Virus record (IMG/VR): IMGVR_UViG_3300025674_009487 | Location: 1-50,919 of that record | DNA: 50,919 nt | From: a virus | Direction: 5' to 3' (one strand) | Part shown: positions 15,710 to 24,339 of the stretch, piece after piece | Layout: the number at the start of each line of letters is the position of its first letter | Position numbering within the stretch: the first letter of the stretch is position 1 | Notes under the pieces: generated by a model | The model's database searches: none | What the model was told of the DNA's origin: nothing | Seen by the model: only the letters and a program-made list of their open reading frames with translations | Translations under genes and position numbers: made by a program

Positions 15710-18376
15710 TTAGAACGGTGAAGGTATTATTGCTGGTGCACCTGAGATTGGGCCACCACTTGCTGGAGCCGGATATGAAGAGCTCGCTGGGATTGTGTTT
15801 CTCATCTTCTGAACTGGCCCGTTTGTTACATTGCTTTGTACCATATTGGTCAATGTATCATGTAAGAACGCACCCATGCGTTGGAATTCACGCGTCATTT
15901 CAAGAACACCTTCAACCTTAATACCTCTATCCAAGTGTTGTTTAATTTCAGCATTTATATCTGTAAGTTTTTGGAATGCTTGGAATACGTGTTGGCGATT
16001 TCCGGCTGCATCTTTTTCTGGTGTTGGCCCAACATAAAAATCTGTAAGCCTTCTTACATTTGCTTGTGCTACTGCACTTCTTGCTCTAAACTGGCCACGA
16101 CCAGCAGTATCTAATTCTTGTAAATTGGTTTGGCCCATTGTTATCGTAGCAGGATTTGCCATGGCACCTATTGCAACATCTGTTTCTTCGTGCGTCATAC
16201 CTGCACCACGTGTTAACATATATTGAATATCACCACTAAATAATCTACCTAACATCGCAGTTTCTTGTCCGGGTGTTAATGTTCCTGCTTTTTGCATTGC
16301 ACCTCTCAATCCAAATCTTGAAACCAATTGAGAGAAAATAACTTTATCTTTTATTCCTGAAAATAAGCTTGCACCAAATTTATCAGTTGATTTACCCATC
16401 TTCAAATCCATTCTTTGATATGCGCCAAATGCATTTCTTTCCCTGAAATTTGAATATTGGCTATCTTGTAATGCTGCTATTTCTCTTTCAATACGTTCAG
16501 CACGATATCCACTTGGATTCATTGTTCGAACACCACCGATATCCGACATAAACGCGCCTTCGAATTTTGTTTGCCCACGCCCAAATTCGTATCCCAACTG
16601 AGTATATTGATTACCCATTTGCTCAATTGCAGCCATATACCTATCTGCACCGGCGCCTGTAAGATTGTGATATTTCATTTGCTGAAGTACACTTCGTCCA
16701 CCAAAAACACCAATCAAACCTAAGTTAGATGCTTGCCCTTGCATAGAAAAAGCTCGACCTACTTGTGTTGGTGTAAATCCATCATATTGAGCTGCGATAA
16801 GTTCTTCATGTGAAAATCCAATTGCGTTTCCTGATTGGCCACTTACCATTGGGCCGGCTCCTCCACTTGAAGGATATCCTGTAACTCTACGACCACCAGA
16901 TGTAGGAATTACTGCAGCTGCTGCTGAACCTAACCTATTACCACCATATTCAGTAATAAATCCACTCCTGAAACCTTGTGCTGCTAATGCATCAGCGTAT
17001 TGCCCGATTGCAGCATTTGGGCTTAATCCTAAATATTTTGCTGAAGCTGTTAACATAGGTAACAATAATGTTGCACCACTTGTTCTTGATGCAGCGTGCA
17101 TACCACCAACTGCAGCTGTTCCTGTTGATGCAAGCAAACGAGGATCTTGTGTAGGATCTGTTCCAAACATATCCATATTAACACCCATCATGCCCATTGT
17201 TCTGAATGCACCAAACTCAAAGCTTTGTGCTGCTGAACCACTTTGCATAACAGATGCCGCTCTTGCAGCCTGATAAGCACCAGTGTGAGGTCGTTGGGCC
17301 ATCATTGAAACAACATCACCTCTTGAACCTACGTTTGATAAATGTTCCATCATTCCTATGGTAACAGCTTGCTCATTTGATGTAGGAACACCGGGAAGAT
17401 AGGCTCGTATACCACCAACTATAGCATTTAAACCTCTAACAACATTAGCACCTATGTTCAAACCAGGAATACCAGCTGTCATCTTTGCAGCAACTTCACC
17501 GATACCACCTGCATAGTTATAAAGTTGTGTAAAAGGATCATTTCCTAATACTTGGTTAAAACTATCATCTCGGCCCATAGCTGCATCAGATGCAACAGCT
17601 GCTCTAAATGCGCCGCCTATTCCTCCAACACTAAATCCACCTACTATAGCTGCTCCCATTCGTGCCATCTGGCCAAAAGAAGCTGATCCTCCGCGTCCTT
17701 GAACACCGGACAGTGCACCAAACATTGAATTACTTGCAGTTGCAAATGTTGGTGTTGCGCTAAACCCTAAGCTTCCTGGTGTTCCCGGCGCATTAATCAT
17801 TCCTGCTTGCTGTATCATACCTACAGGATCACCACTTGGTAATGCACTGTTTCTTGGAGCACCTGCACCAACTAATCCTGCTCCTGGCTGAAATCCTCCT
17901 TGAGTTGGAAGGCCACCACCAAGCCCTGAATATCCACCTGAATTAATTGCACCTGATAACTTATCAACTGCTTGCGAAAACTTATCTGCACCTTTTGAAA
18001 ATGTTGCACCAGCAGTAGCTAAATGCCCACCGCCAGTTCCTGTATTTGGTTGCCCACCAAAGTTAGGTAATCCTTGCGCTTGCCCTGCTCCTTTTCCTAA
18101 GAAGTGTGAAGCAGGATTAGCGCTTCCTGCTGGAGATTGTGGATTCTGATCTGGGAATTGTGTTGCATGGCCAAGCATTGCCTGAACTGGGCTTCCGTGA
18201 TAAGGAAAGAAATCATTTGCACCTTTAAATTGTGGGCCTGAGTAGTTATCAACAGGAATTCTTGTTACACCTGGGCCGCTATACAATAAATTAGGATTAG
18301 GCTGAGCTGCCAAAGCTGCTGCTTCTGCCCTGGTTTTTTCAACGGGATTTCCCATTCCCATGCTATACTTTGCCAT
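15710..18376 (-). CDS. Tail tape measure protein candidate
   Basis: An 888-residue protein rich in Gly, Ala and Met, with a disordered Gly/Pro-rich N-terminal 220 residues and hydrophobic segments around 240-270 (MGAAIVGGFSVGGIGGAFRA) and 295-330. It lies immediately after the two overlapping tail-assembly genes and before the hub, the invariant place of the tape measure. If it spans the tail at about 1.5 angstrom per residue it would set a tail of about 130 nm. The hydrophobic segments could insert into the host membrane on ejection. Its ATG overlaps the preceding reading frame by 14 nt. Unlike many tape measures it has little coiled-coil pattern. Confidence 0.7.
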   Translation of the reverse strand: MAKYSMGMGNPVEKTRAEAAALAAQPNPNLLYSGPGVTRIPVDNYSGPQFKGANDFFPYHGSPVQAMLGHATQFPDQNPQSPAGSANPASHFLGKGAGQAQGLPNFGGQPNTGTGGGHLATAGATFSKGADKFSQAVDKLSGAINSGGYSGLGGGLPTQGGFQPGAGLVGAGAPRNSALPSGDPVGMIQQAGMINAPGTPGSLGFSATPTFATASNSMFGALSGVQGRGGSASFGQMARMGAAIVGGFSVGGIGGAFRAAVASDAAMGRDDSFNQVLGNDPFTQLYNYAGGIGEVAAKMTAGIPGLNIGANVVRGLNAIVGGIRAYLPGVPTSNEQAVTIGMMEHLSNVGSRGDVVSMMAQRPHTGAYQAARAASVMQSGSAAQSFEFGAFRTMGMMGVNMDMFGTDPTQDPRLLASTGTAAVGGMHAASRTSGATLLLPMLTASAKYLGLSPNAAIGQYADALAAQGFRSGFITEYGGNRLGSAAAAVIPTSGGRRVTGYPSSGGAGPMVSGQSGNAIGFSHEELIAAQYDGFTPTQVGRAFSMQGQASNLGLIGVFGGRSVLQQMKYHNLTGAGADRYMAAIEQMGNQYTQLGYEFGRGQTKFEGAFMSDIGGVRTMNPSGYRAERIEREIAALQDSQYSNFRERNAFGAYQRMDLKMGKSTDKFGASLFSGIKDKVIFSQLVSRFGLRGAMQKAGTLTPGQETAMLGRLFSGDIQYMLTRGAGMTHEETDVAIGAMANPATITMGQTNLQELDTAGRGQFRARSAVAQANVRRLTDFYVGPTPEKDAAGNRQHVFQAFQKLTDINAEIKQHLDRGIKVEGVLEMTREFQRMGAFLHDTLTNMVQSNVTNGPVQKMRNTIPASSSYPAPASGGPISGAPAIIPSPF

Positions 18377-18773
18377 TATCTTCCTTCTTTCTAATGTTTT
18401 GATCTAACATTTTCAGTCGCATCAATGCTTCTTCTTGGCCCATACTTTCAAATGCATCTTCAATGTTCTTTAAGTTTTCATCACCAAGTTTTGAAATACT
18501 TCTATTTGCTCGTAGTTTGATTATTTCTTTGTTTTCTGAAGCGTACTTCTTTCTATTATCAAACATATAATCTTCATACAACAAATCAAAGTGTTGTGAA
18601 TCCATCGAGATAAGAACATGTTCTAAGTTAAAAACATCTGATATATGTTCAGGATCAGTTATAGGAAGCTGCCCAGGATTTGCTTGCAAATAATCATTCA
18701 CTAATGCGAAACCTGGTTGCTCCCGATAATGCTTCATCCTTGGTATTATAGTTGTAAAAAAATCGGTTCTCAT
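18363..18773 (-). CDS. Tail assembly chaperone, second frame (T-like extension)
   Basis: An open frame of 136 codons from its first ATG, overlapping the end of the upstream chaperone by 80 nt. It is in the +1 (equivalently -2) frame relative to that gene. The nearest good Shine-Dalgarno (AGGAGGGG) ends about 12-14 nt before the ATG, too far for efficient separate initiation. In lambda-like, P2-like and Mu-like phages this arrangement expresses the second frame as a frameshifted C-terminal extension of the first, and the pair loads the tape measure. The protein is charged and helical, without a recognised motif. Confidence 0.7.
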   Translation of the reverse strand: MRTDFFTTIIPRMKHYREQPGFALVNDYLQANPGQLPITDPEHISDVFNLEHVLISMDSQHFDLLYEDYMFDNRKKYASENKEIIKLRANRSISKLGDENLKNIEDAFESMGQEEALMRLKMLDQNIRKKEDNGKV

Positions 18774-19188
18774 GATCGACGAGAACCCCTCCTAACTCGT
18801 AGCAAAAACTCATATCTTCAGCAGCTGCTTGTAAAAGCCACTCAGGAGGATCGACAAGTTGGCAAACAATTCTCGCCAAACTAAAATGCCTGTTTTTTAT
18901 TTCAACAGGCATATTTGCAAAATTAATACCTGCAGAAAGATTTGATAATACACGTTCAAAAGAAACTCTTGCATCACTATCCATTACTTTGGATTTAATA
19001 TTTGCTGAAAGTGTTTTTCCTTGATCTGATACATATTCCACAGAAAAAGTTTTTACGCGTTCAGCGAATTCAAGCTTCTTTTCCTCAAGAGGTGTTTCAC
19101 TCTCAGGTATCTTTTTCAAATCTTTTACAGATTTATGTTTTGTTTCTTTACTTTTAAGATTTTCTTCTTTTAATTTTTTTAAATCCAT
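18694..19188 (-). CDS. Tail assembly chaperone, first frame (G-like)
   Basis: A 164-residue mostly helical protein placed between the tail tube and tape measure. The start is the ATG at 19188 with AAGGAG 8 nt upstream; a TTG two codons earlier is too close to the site. It contains one conserved-looking patch PPEWLLQAAAEDMSFCYELG before the overlap. Its 3' end overlaps the second frame, and the overlap holds a run of seven T (coding strand). The role inferred is a tape-measure chaperone that is absent from the mature virion. Confidence 0.7.
   Translation of the reverse strand: MDLKKLKEENLKSKETKHKSVKDLKKIPESETPLEEKKLEFAERVKTFSVEYVSDQGKTLSANIKSKVMDSDARVSFERVLSNLSAGINFANMPVEIKNRHFSLARIVCQLVDPPEWLLQAAAEDMSFCYELGGVLVDHENRFFYNYNTKDEALSGATRFRISE
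18756..18762 (-). promoter_or_regulatory. Candidate programmed frameshift site (T7 run)
   Basis: On the coding strand the first frame reads CGA TTT TTT TAC and the second reads GAT TTT TTT ACA, so the two share a run of seven T. A +1 slip on Phe-TTT, or a -2 slip, joins them. The usable window is bounded by an in-frame TAG of the second frame at 18792-18794 and the first-frame TGA at 18694-18696; AGGAGGGG lies about 24 nt upstream of the run. Confidence 0.5.
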
Positions 19189-19224
19189 GTTCAACTCTCC
19201 TTGATGAATAGATTTTATTTATAT

Positions 19225-19249
19225 ATTAATAATTATGCGCTAAATTTAC
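19225..19249 (-). promoter_or_regulatory. Promoter-like element before tail chaperones
   Basis: On the - strand it reads AAATTTAGCGCATAATTATT, a variant of the AAAGTTAGCGTATAATTATA element before the scaffold/capsid unit. It follows a terminator and precedes the chaperone start by about 36 nt. Confidence 0.5.
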
Positions 19250-19278
19250 TTTTTAATAAATTATTTTCTCCAATAAAC

Positions 19279-19306
19279 AAAAAAGGCCGTGCATAATGCA
19301 TCGGCC
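19279..19306 (-). terminator. Intrinsic terminator after the tail tube gene
   Basis: On the - strand GGCCG/CGGCC plus TGC/GCA (one bulged A) closes on a short loop and is followed by six T. It ends the sheath-tube transcription unit; a new promoter-like element follows at once. Confidence 0.8.
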
Positions 19307-19409
19307 CTCTAAATTAACACACGTTAAATTTCGTGCGCAAACAATATGTTTATATACGTTTTTATTTTAAGATTAAACAGAGGGCAATCTCGTGATCCTT
19401 AACTATATA

Positions 19410-19916
19410 TTAAAGCCCACTGTGGCGAACAAGGTAACGTGCATCCATTGTTACCTGAACACCCATCATTGATCCTCTATCTACAACAATATTTTGTGAT
19501 GAAGGTTTACAATCAACAACTGTGTACATCAACACATCTTCACCATCAAGATCACCCTGAGGTGCGCTATCAAATATTTGTAGATCGATTCTCTGATCAC
19601 CTACACCAAAGTTAAGTGCTTCTACTGTTCTTTCATCATCAGAACTTTCAACAGCATCTGAAGTGTAAGTGAGTGCTGTTTCATCACTTTCACCATCAGC
19701 CAAGCCATTTGCATCTGATGTTTTAAATATACGTATAAAGTTACATGTACATGTTACGACGCGTCCAATTGGAGTTATCTCACGTGTATCAATACGGCCA
19801 AGCGACTCAACGCGACCATTCATGATAGCTTCGGTGATTGAGATACCAGTTGCATAACCAGCAACCTCACCACCTACTTTAACTATAGCTTTCGCTCCTG
19901 TAATTACATTTGCCAT
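19410..19916 (-). CDS. Tail tube protein
   Basis: A 168-residue beta-rich protein directly after the sheath gene, as in contractile tails. The pattern of a short N-terminus (MANVITGAKAIVKVGGEVAG), the conserved-type segment ESLGRIDTREITPIGR (residues about 37-52) and a closing strand GVQVTMDARYLV resembles XkdM/P2-FII-like tube proteins. It would form the inner tube polymer through which DNA passes. A terminator follows about 100 nt downstream. Confidence 0.8.
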   Translation of the reverse strand: MANVITGAKAIVKVGGEVAGYATGISITEAIMNGRVESLGRIDTREITPIGRVVTCTCNFIRIFKTSDANGLADGESDETALTYTSDAVESSDDERTVEALNFGVGDQRIDLQIFDSAPQGDLDGEDVLMYTVVDCKPSSQNIVVDRGSMMGVQVTMDARYLVRHSGL

Positions 19917-19942
19917 TTTATTTTATCTCCTCTGTTTAATTC

Positions 19943-21757
19943 TTAAAATTCGCTATTTCTTACAAGATTAGCAGTAATGCGGATGAAGTTCAATGGTTCA
20001 ACGAGTGCAACGTCAAAATCAACGAACGCGGTATCATCAGCAACTCTTACTGCCACATTTCTAAATCCAAAGATTATACCTGCATCAAGGATAGTTTTTA
20101 ATCTTCTTTCTGAAAGAGATTTTAATTTATCTTTTGTTGCTGATGTAACTCTTGTACCAAGTTGTGCTTCAAGGAATGAACGAAGTTCTCTTACACATGT
20201 GTTGATGCTTTCGCGTGCTGAAACTTCTGAATTGTATGATAGGTTATCTTCACGCCATGATGTAATGCTTCTTTCAACACGAAGCTGATTGTTTACACCT
20301 AATCCAACTACAACCACACCAGCTTTAATTGCTGCGTTTACATCTCTTTCACGATCCCAAAGCTCTGTTGTGTTAAGAAGATTTGGGCGTTTACGAGTTA
20401 ATGGCTCTGCAGGAGGAAGTGCACCTTGCATACACATCATCATCAAAGCTCCCCAGAACGGATCGCTTTCTGTTCTTGCGTTTCCTTGGTAATCTTGGAA
20501 TGTAATACCTTGTGAGAAATATGAAATCAACGGAGAGTTCAAACGTTTAACATAATCAGCGTTAATTTCAGCCAATGTTTCACCACCTGCTGAAGGGAGC
20601 CATGCATTTCTTTCACGACCTGCAATTTCAGCTTGCTCAAGGTGTAGTTTAATTTGCTCATGTGTGCCTGCATTTGATGTTTGTACACACATTGAAGTGA
20701 AATCTTTGTTTTCCAATGAAGGAAGAACCTCAACAATTTTGCTGTTTTGAATTGCAGCTTCTTGTGTACCACCTGCGAGTGCTGTTAATACGAATGTTGC
20801 TAATGGATAATATCCTGCAGGAGCAGCTGCTTCAGCTTCAACTGAAATGGGAAGTGAATCATTATTGTTTACAGCATCAACAAGAGCTTGTGTATGTGCG
20901 TGAACTCTTACAGCATCATCAAGAGCTGTTATACCATCACCTGCGTAAATACCTTTATCAAGATTTTTAGGATGCGTATCAAAGTTAAATGAAGTTGCAA
21001 CAAAATCGATACCTTGATCAGAACAAATTACTTCAAGTAATCCCATCAAAGCTTTGTTTGAAGCAACATCTTCAAGAACGATTACTTCACCTAATGCTGT
21101 ATCAGGAGCAGCAACTGTTGCCATGTGTGCTTTTACTTTATCATCAGAAGCGTCTGTATAAACAACAAGATTATGTGTTGCTGCACATTTGAAAAGCAAC
21201 TGATCAGGATAACCAACAGTTACGTCAACATCAGCAAATCCTGGCTCTTTAATAGTTAAACGATATGCATCTTCTGAAGCAGCATCCAATTCAGCAGGAA
21301 TTGTTGATTCATCATCAAGTTTGATTTGAACTCTATTACCGTATGTACCGTAATATCTTGATGAGAAAGTAAGCTGAGGAAGTGCTGCATCCTCAAACAA
21401 AGCAGAAGCTGCAGTAGGATCAGGATTAATGCTATCAGCATCAAGCTCAGCTGCAGTAGATTGATTAACGTTGATCAAAGTTAATCTTGCTGAAACTGCA
21501 TCGCTTCCTGAAACAGATGATTTCCAGATTTTATCAACATCTCTAATATCTCTGAAATGTGGAAAAACATCAGAAACCTCGAGGCCACCTGTTGAACTGA
21601 ATGTATGTGTTACATTCGGTTGCATTTGTGGAAAATCACCAATTACACATAATGATTTACCGCCGAGGCTATCGGGGCTTATAAGATTGTTATTAACATC
21701 TACGAGGACGCTTGGCTGATAAACGCGACGACCTCTAAAATTTACAAATGAAGGCAT
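19943..21757 (-). CDS. Contractile tail sheath protein
   Basis: A 604-residue protein with the layout of tail sheaths: N-terminal strand used for subunit linking (MPSFVNFRGRRVYQPSVLVD), a variable middle, and a conserved C-terminal domain (DRERDVNAAIKAGVVVV, SINTCVRELRSFLEAQLG, then FVDFDVALVEPLNFIRITAN). This C-terminal pattern, ending in beta strands after a helix bundle, is characteristic. It marks the phage as a myovirus. It probably forms one unit with the tube gene 27 nt downstream. Confidence 0.9.
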   Translation of the reverse strand: MPSFVNFRGRRVYQPSVLVDVNNNLISPDSLGGKSLCVIGDFPQMQPNVTHTFSSTGGLEVSDVFPHFRDIRDVDKIWKSSVSGSDAVSARLTLINVNQSTAAELDADSINPDPTAASALFEDAALPQLTFSSRYYGTYGNRVQIKLDDESTIPAELDAASEDAYRLTIKEPGFADVDVTVGYPDQLLFKCAATHNLVVYTDASDDKVKAHMATVAAPDTALGEVIVLEDVASNKALMGLLEVICSDQGIDFVATSFNFDTHPKNLDKGIYAGDGITALDDAVRVHAHTQALVDAVNNNDSLPISVEAEAAAPAGYYPLATFVLTALAGGTQEAAIQNSKIVEVLPSLENKDFTSMCVQTSNAGTHEQIKLHLEQAEIAGRERNAWLPSAGGETLAEINADYVKRLNSPLISYFSQGITFQDYQGNARTESDPFWGALMMMCMQGALPPAEPLTRKRPNLLNTTELWDRERDVNAAIKAGVVVVGLGVNNQLRVERSITSWREDNLSYNSEVSARESINTCVRELRSFLEAQLGTRVTSATKDKLKSLSERRLKTILDAGIIFGFRNVAVRVADDTAFVDFDVALVEPLNFIRITANLVRNSEF

Positions 21758-21807
21758 AGTTCGAACTCCTTTTAATTTAAATTATTATCCCTTGATTTCA
21801 TTCTGTA

Positions 21808-22404
21808 TTAAAATTCAGTATTTCCCTTGAGTATTGGATTAAGTTCCCAAGGAAGATCAAATGATTCATTACCGTTAAGGCGAGGTTTAACATTGAGTTC
21901 CTGAGAAGCCACAAACGAAAGTACTCTGTTATATACAATTACATCTTGTGTTGTAACATCATAACGAGGTTCTAAATCTTGAGCACCTACAAAGTTTATA
22001 TCCAAATAACCTTTTGAGAGGAAATTTGATTTAAAGCCCAGAATTGAAGCTTTACATATTCTTTCAATGATACGTATCATATCGAAATCATCTGCAAATA
22101 TGTGGATGTCGCATTGAGATGTTATAAATATTGTTTTATTATTTTGCGCACCTTGATTACCTAAAAGCTTTTGTGTACTGTCTGTCATCTCAACAAGCTT
22201 TGTTGTAATTAAAGGATATTTTTCTTTCTTTCTTGAAAACGCTTTATCAAAATTAATATCAGTTGCAACTAATTTATCATGCCACTTTGTTGATAGTGAT
22301 TGTGCAACATCATAAAATAGATCCCTGAATATATCGTTGTTGTTTGTTTTATATAATTTCAAACCGTTATATAGAACATGCTGAATGTGTAAATCTACAG
22401 CCAT
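21808..22404 (-). CDS. Tail terminator/completion-type protein
   Basis: A 198-residue protein just upstream of the sheath, where tail-completion or neck proteins are encoded. The ATG at 22404 is preferred; an earlier TTG at 22428 lies inside the previous gene and lacks a ribosome site. The body has mixed helices and strands (FITSQCDIHIFADDFDMIRI, about residues 95-115), without a diagnostic motif. It would cap the tube/sheath or join the head, by position. Confidence 0.5.
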   Translation of the reverse strand: MAVDLHIQHVLYNGLKLYKTNNNDIFRDLFYDVAQSLSTKWHDKLVATDINFDKAFSRKKEKYPLITTKLVEMTDSTQKLLGNQGAQNNKTIFITSQCDIHIFADDFDMIRIIERICKASILGFKSNFLSKGYLDINFVGAQDLEPRYDVTTQDVIVYNRVLSFVASQELNVKPRLNGNESFDLPWELNPILKGNTEF

Positions 22405-22405
22405 T

Positions 22406-23206
22406 TTATGTGTTCTCCAATCTAACAACGCATCTTACAGGAAGAGGTTGATTTTTCTCAACACCTTTAATAAGCGTTTTTGTATCACGAATTATATAAG
22501 GATGTGATGTAACAACAAACTCAGGATGTGCATAATATTTTATAGAAAATTCATGCGTATCAGCAGGTAAATTTACGCCAGGTAATCCTGATATAAATCT
22601 AATTTGATTGTTTGCAACGTCTATTTGGTAATTCGAAGGATCTAACAAGAAAGCGTTTTGGCCTGTTGCATCATTTATATATACTTCAAGTGCTGAAACT
22701 GTTTGAGGTGTAGGATCTAAATCCAGTTCTCTTTCAGTTATGTTATATGATAAATCGTATATAAATTGCCCAGCTGAAGCTGTGATTTTTTCTGTTCTTA
22801 CGATTGCACTGTTTAATATACGAAATCTATCACCAAATGAAGGTAAATGCTCAGGTAATAATGTTACACCTGCTGCTGCATTTAATGATGTACCATAATC
22901 AGATATATCATTTGAACCTGCATTTCTTTGGAATAATATTTTTATATCTTGTGCATCATAACGAATAAATCCGGAACCTTTGCATGATGTACATGTTGGT
23001 GCATGATCTAAACCAGTTACTTCATCAGTTACATTAAATAAATCCATCCCAGCTTCTGAAGAAGGTTGAGAACATGGGCAAGTTATTGTTTGAATCCAAG
23101 AAACTTCAACACCTTTTTGTTCCATGAGAACACGGAACTTATCCATATCAAAATCAACACGACCTTGAGTTTTGGCTTTTGGTGGAACTCTTGTAGGAAA
23201 CAACAT
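22406..23206 (-). CDS. Neck protein with Cys motif
   Basis: A 266-residue protein in the head-tail joining region. Near the N-terminus it has CPCS (residues about 43-46) and CTSCKGSG (about 72-79), Cys pairs that could bind zinc; CxxCxGxG also resembles half of a DnaJ-type zinc motif. The rest is beta-rich. It starts one base after the previous stop. A role as neck or head-completion protein is inferred from order (capsid, two such genes, terminator, sheath). Confidence 0.5.
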   Translation of the reverse strand: MLFPTRVPPKAKTQGRVDFDMDKFRVLMEQKGVEVSWIQTITCPCSQPSSEAGMDLFNVTDEVTGLDHAPTCTSCKGSGFIRYDAQDIKILFQRNAGSNDISDYGTSLNAAAGVTLLPEHLPSFGDRFRILNSAIVRTEKITASAGQFIYDLSYNITERELDLDPTPQTVSALEVYINDATGQNAFLLDPSNYQIDVANNQIRFISGLPGVNLPADTHEFSIKYYAHPEFVVTSHPYIIRDTKTLIKGVEKNQPLPVRCVVRLENT

Positions 23207-23207
23207 G

Positions 23208-24206
23208 TTATATTACTCCAAACTTAATGTGCTGATAATCTGCTTTAAGTGCTTTAACATAAGCTTTCAATGTATTCTTATAACTTAATATTCTCGCACC
23301 ATAACCACTGTTTGTTGCTGAAGATGTTGTATCAACTTCTTGGCGTAAATCGTCAACAGAAACTTGGAATCTTGCTATACCTGCACCTACAATCAAATCA
23401 CCTGCAATATCCAATGGAAGGATAGCTGCAAGTAAACCTACGCAACGTATCAATACTTCAGGCACAGTATGAACTTTTAATTCAATAATACAATCACCTG
23501 CATCAGGTGCAGTATTTAAACGTATTTCAACCTCGTTACTTCTGTAGCCACCATAACCTCGTACTGTGTGTTTCGCAGTTGCATCCAGTAAACCGGTTTG
23601 CGTTACATCAAATATGAAATTAGGGCGATCAACTAAAGTTTCGCCAAGATCAACTGTGATACTCGTTTGGCCTTGAGGAATTGTTATTGTGCGTTTAATA
23701 TAATTGAAACCTGCATTATATTTCAATCTGAAATATGAAGGTACATAACGATAATAAGAATAATTTGTTATAGGATCAACAAGTAAAGGAATTGCATTTG
23801 AAAAACTGAATGTTCCTAATGTTTCAGCTGAAGGTATGAGGTGTATTTGCCCAGCATTTTCACTATCAATATTTACCCAGCTTAAAGGAATACTTGTTGG
23901 TTCATAATTTCCGTATGTAATCGCAATATCTTCAACAGATTTCAAAGGACGATGATCAACACTTATTGGCCACCATGCTCTCTTGTTATCAGAATTAGCA
24001 TCATGTCGTTCTGCTGTAATAGGTGTATCATCAACAACAATACCTAATTCATTTTCAATCATTCTTAATGCAGCTGCAATTGAATGCTCAAACATAGTTT
24101 CTGAATATGGAGTACCATCATCAAGCGTTAAATCCACGCCAGCGATATACGTATCCTTCAAAAATTGAGGCGTAACTATATCAATGAATTTAAAATCAGC
24201 TGTCAT
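23208..24206 (-). CDS. Head-tail connector/adaptor protein candidate
   Basis: A 332-residue protein that follows the capsid gene. It begins with a segment FEHSIAAALRMIENELGIVV (about residues 39-58) like the helical start of gp6-type head-tail adaptors, then a long beta-rich part (LIPSAETLGTFSF, RLKYNAGFNY). The C-terminus is helical and could contact the portal ring. GGAAGG lies upstream. It begins a new unit after the capsid terminator, although no strong promoter motif is seen in the 130-nt gap. Confidence 0.5.
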   Translation of the reverse strand: MTADFKFIDIVTPQFLKDTYIAGVDLTLDDGTPYSETMFEHSIAAALRMIENELGIVVDDTPITAERHDANSDNKRAWWPISVDHRPLKSVEDIAITYGNYEPTSIPLSWVNIDSENAGQIHLIPSAETLGTFSFSNAIPLLVDPITNYSYYRYVPSYFRLKYNAGFNYIKRTITIPQGQTSITVDLGETLVDRPNFIFDVTQTGLLDATAKHTVRGYGGYRSNEVEIRLNTAPDAGDCIIELKVHTVPEVLIRCVGLLAAILPLDIAGDLIVGAGIARFQVSVDDLRQEVDTTSSATNSGYGARILSYKNTLKAYVKALKADYQHIKFGVI

Positions 24207-24237
24207 ATTTTTCCTTCCTATGTTTGATATGATGTCG

Positions 24238-24277
24238 AAAAAAACCTCATAAGCTCGGAGAGAGAAAAGCTTTGAGG
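24238..24277 (-). terminator. Intrinsic terminator after the capsid gene
   Basis: On the - strand CCTCAAAGCT pairs with AGCTTATGAGG (one bulged A), with a 12-nt CT-rich loop and seven T after the stem. It limits read-through from the highly expressed capsid gene into the neck genes. Confidence 0.8.
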
Positions 24278-24339
24278 AAAAACTGCATTCGCTTGTTTTA
24301 TTGAACTGTTAACCAGCCACCCCAATTAACCTAAGTTAA

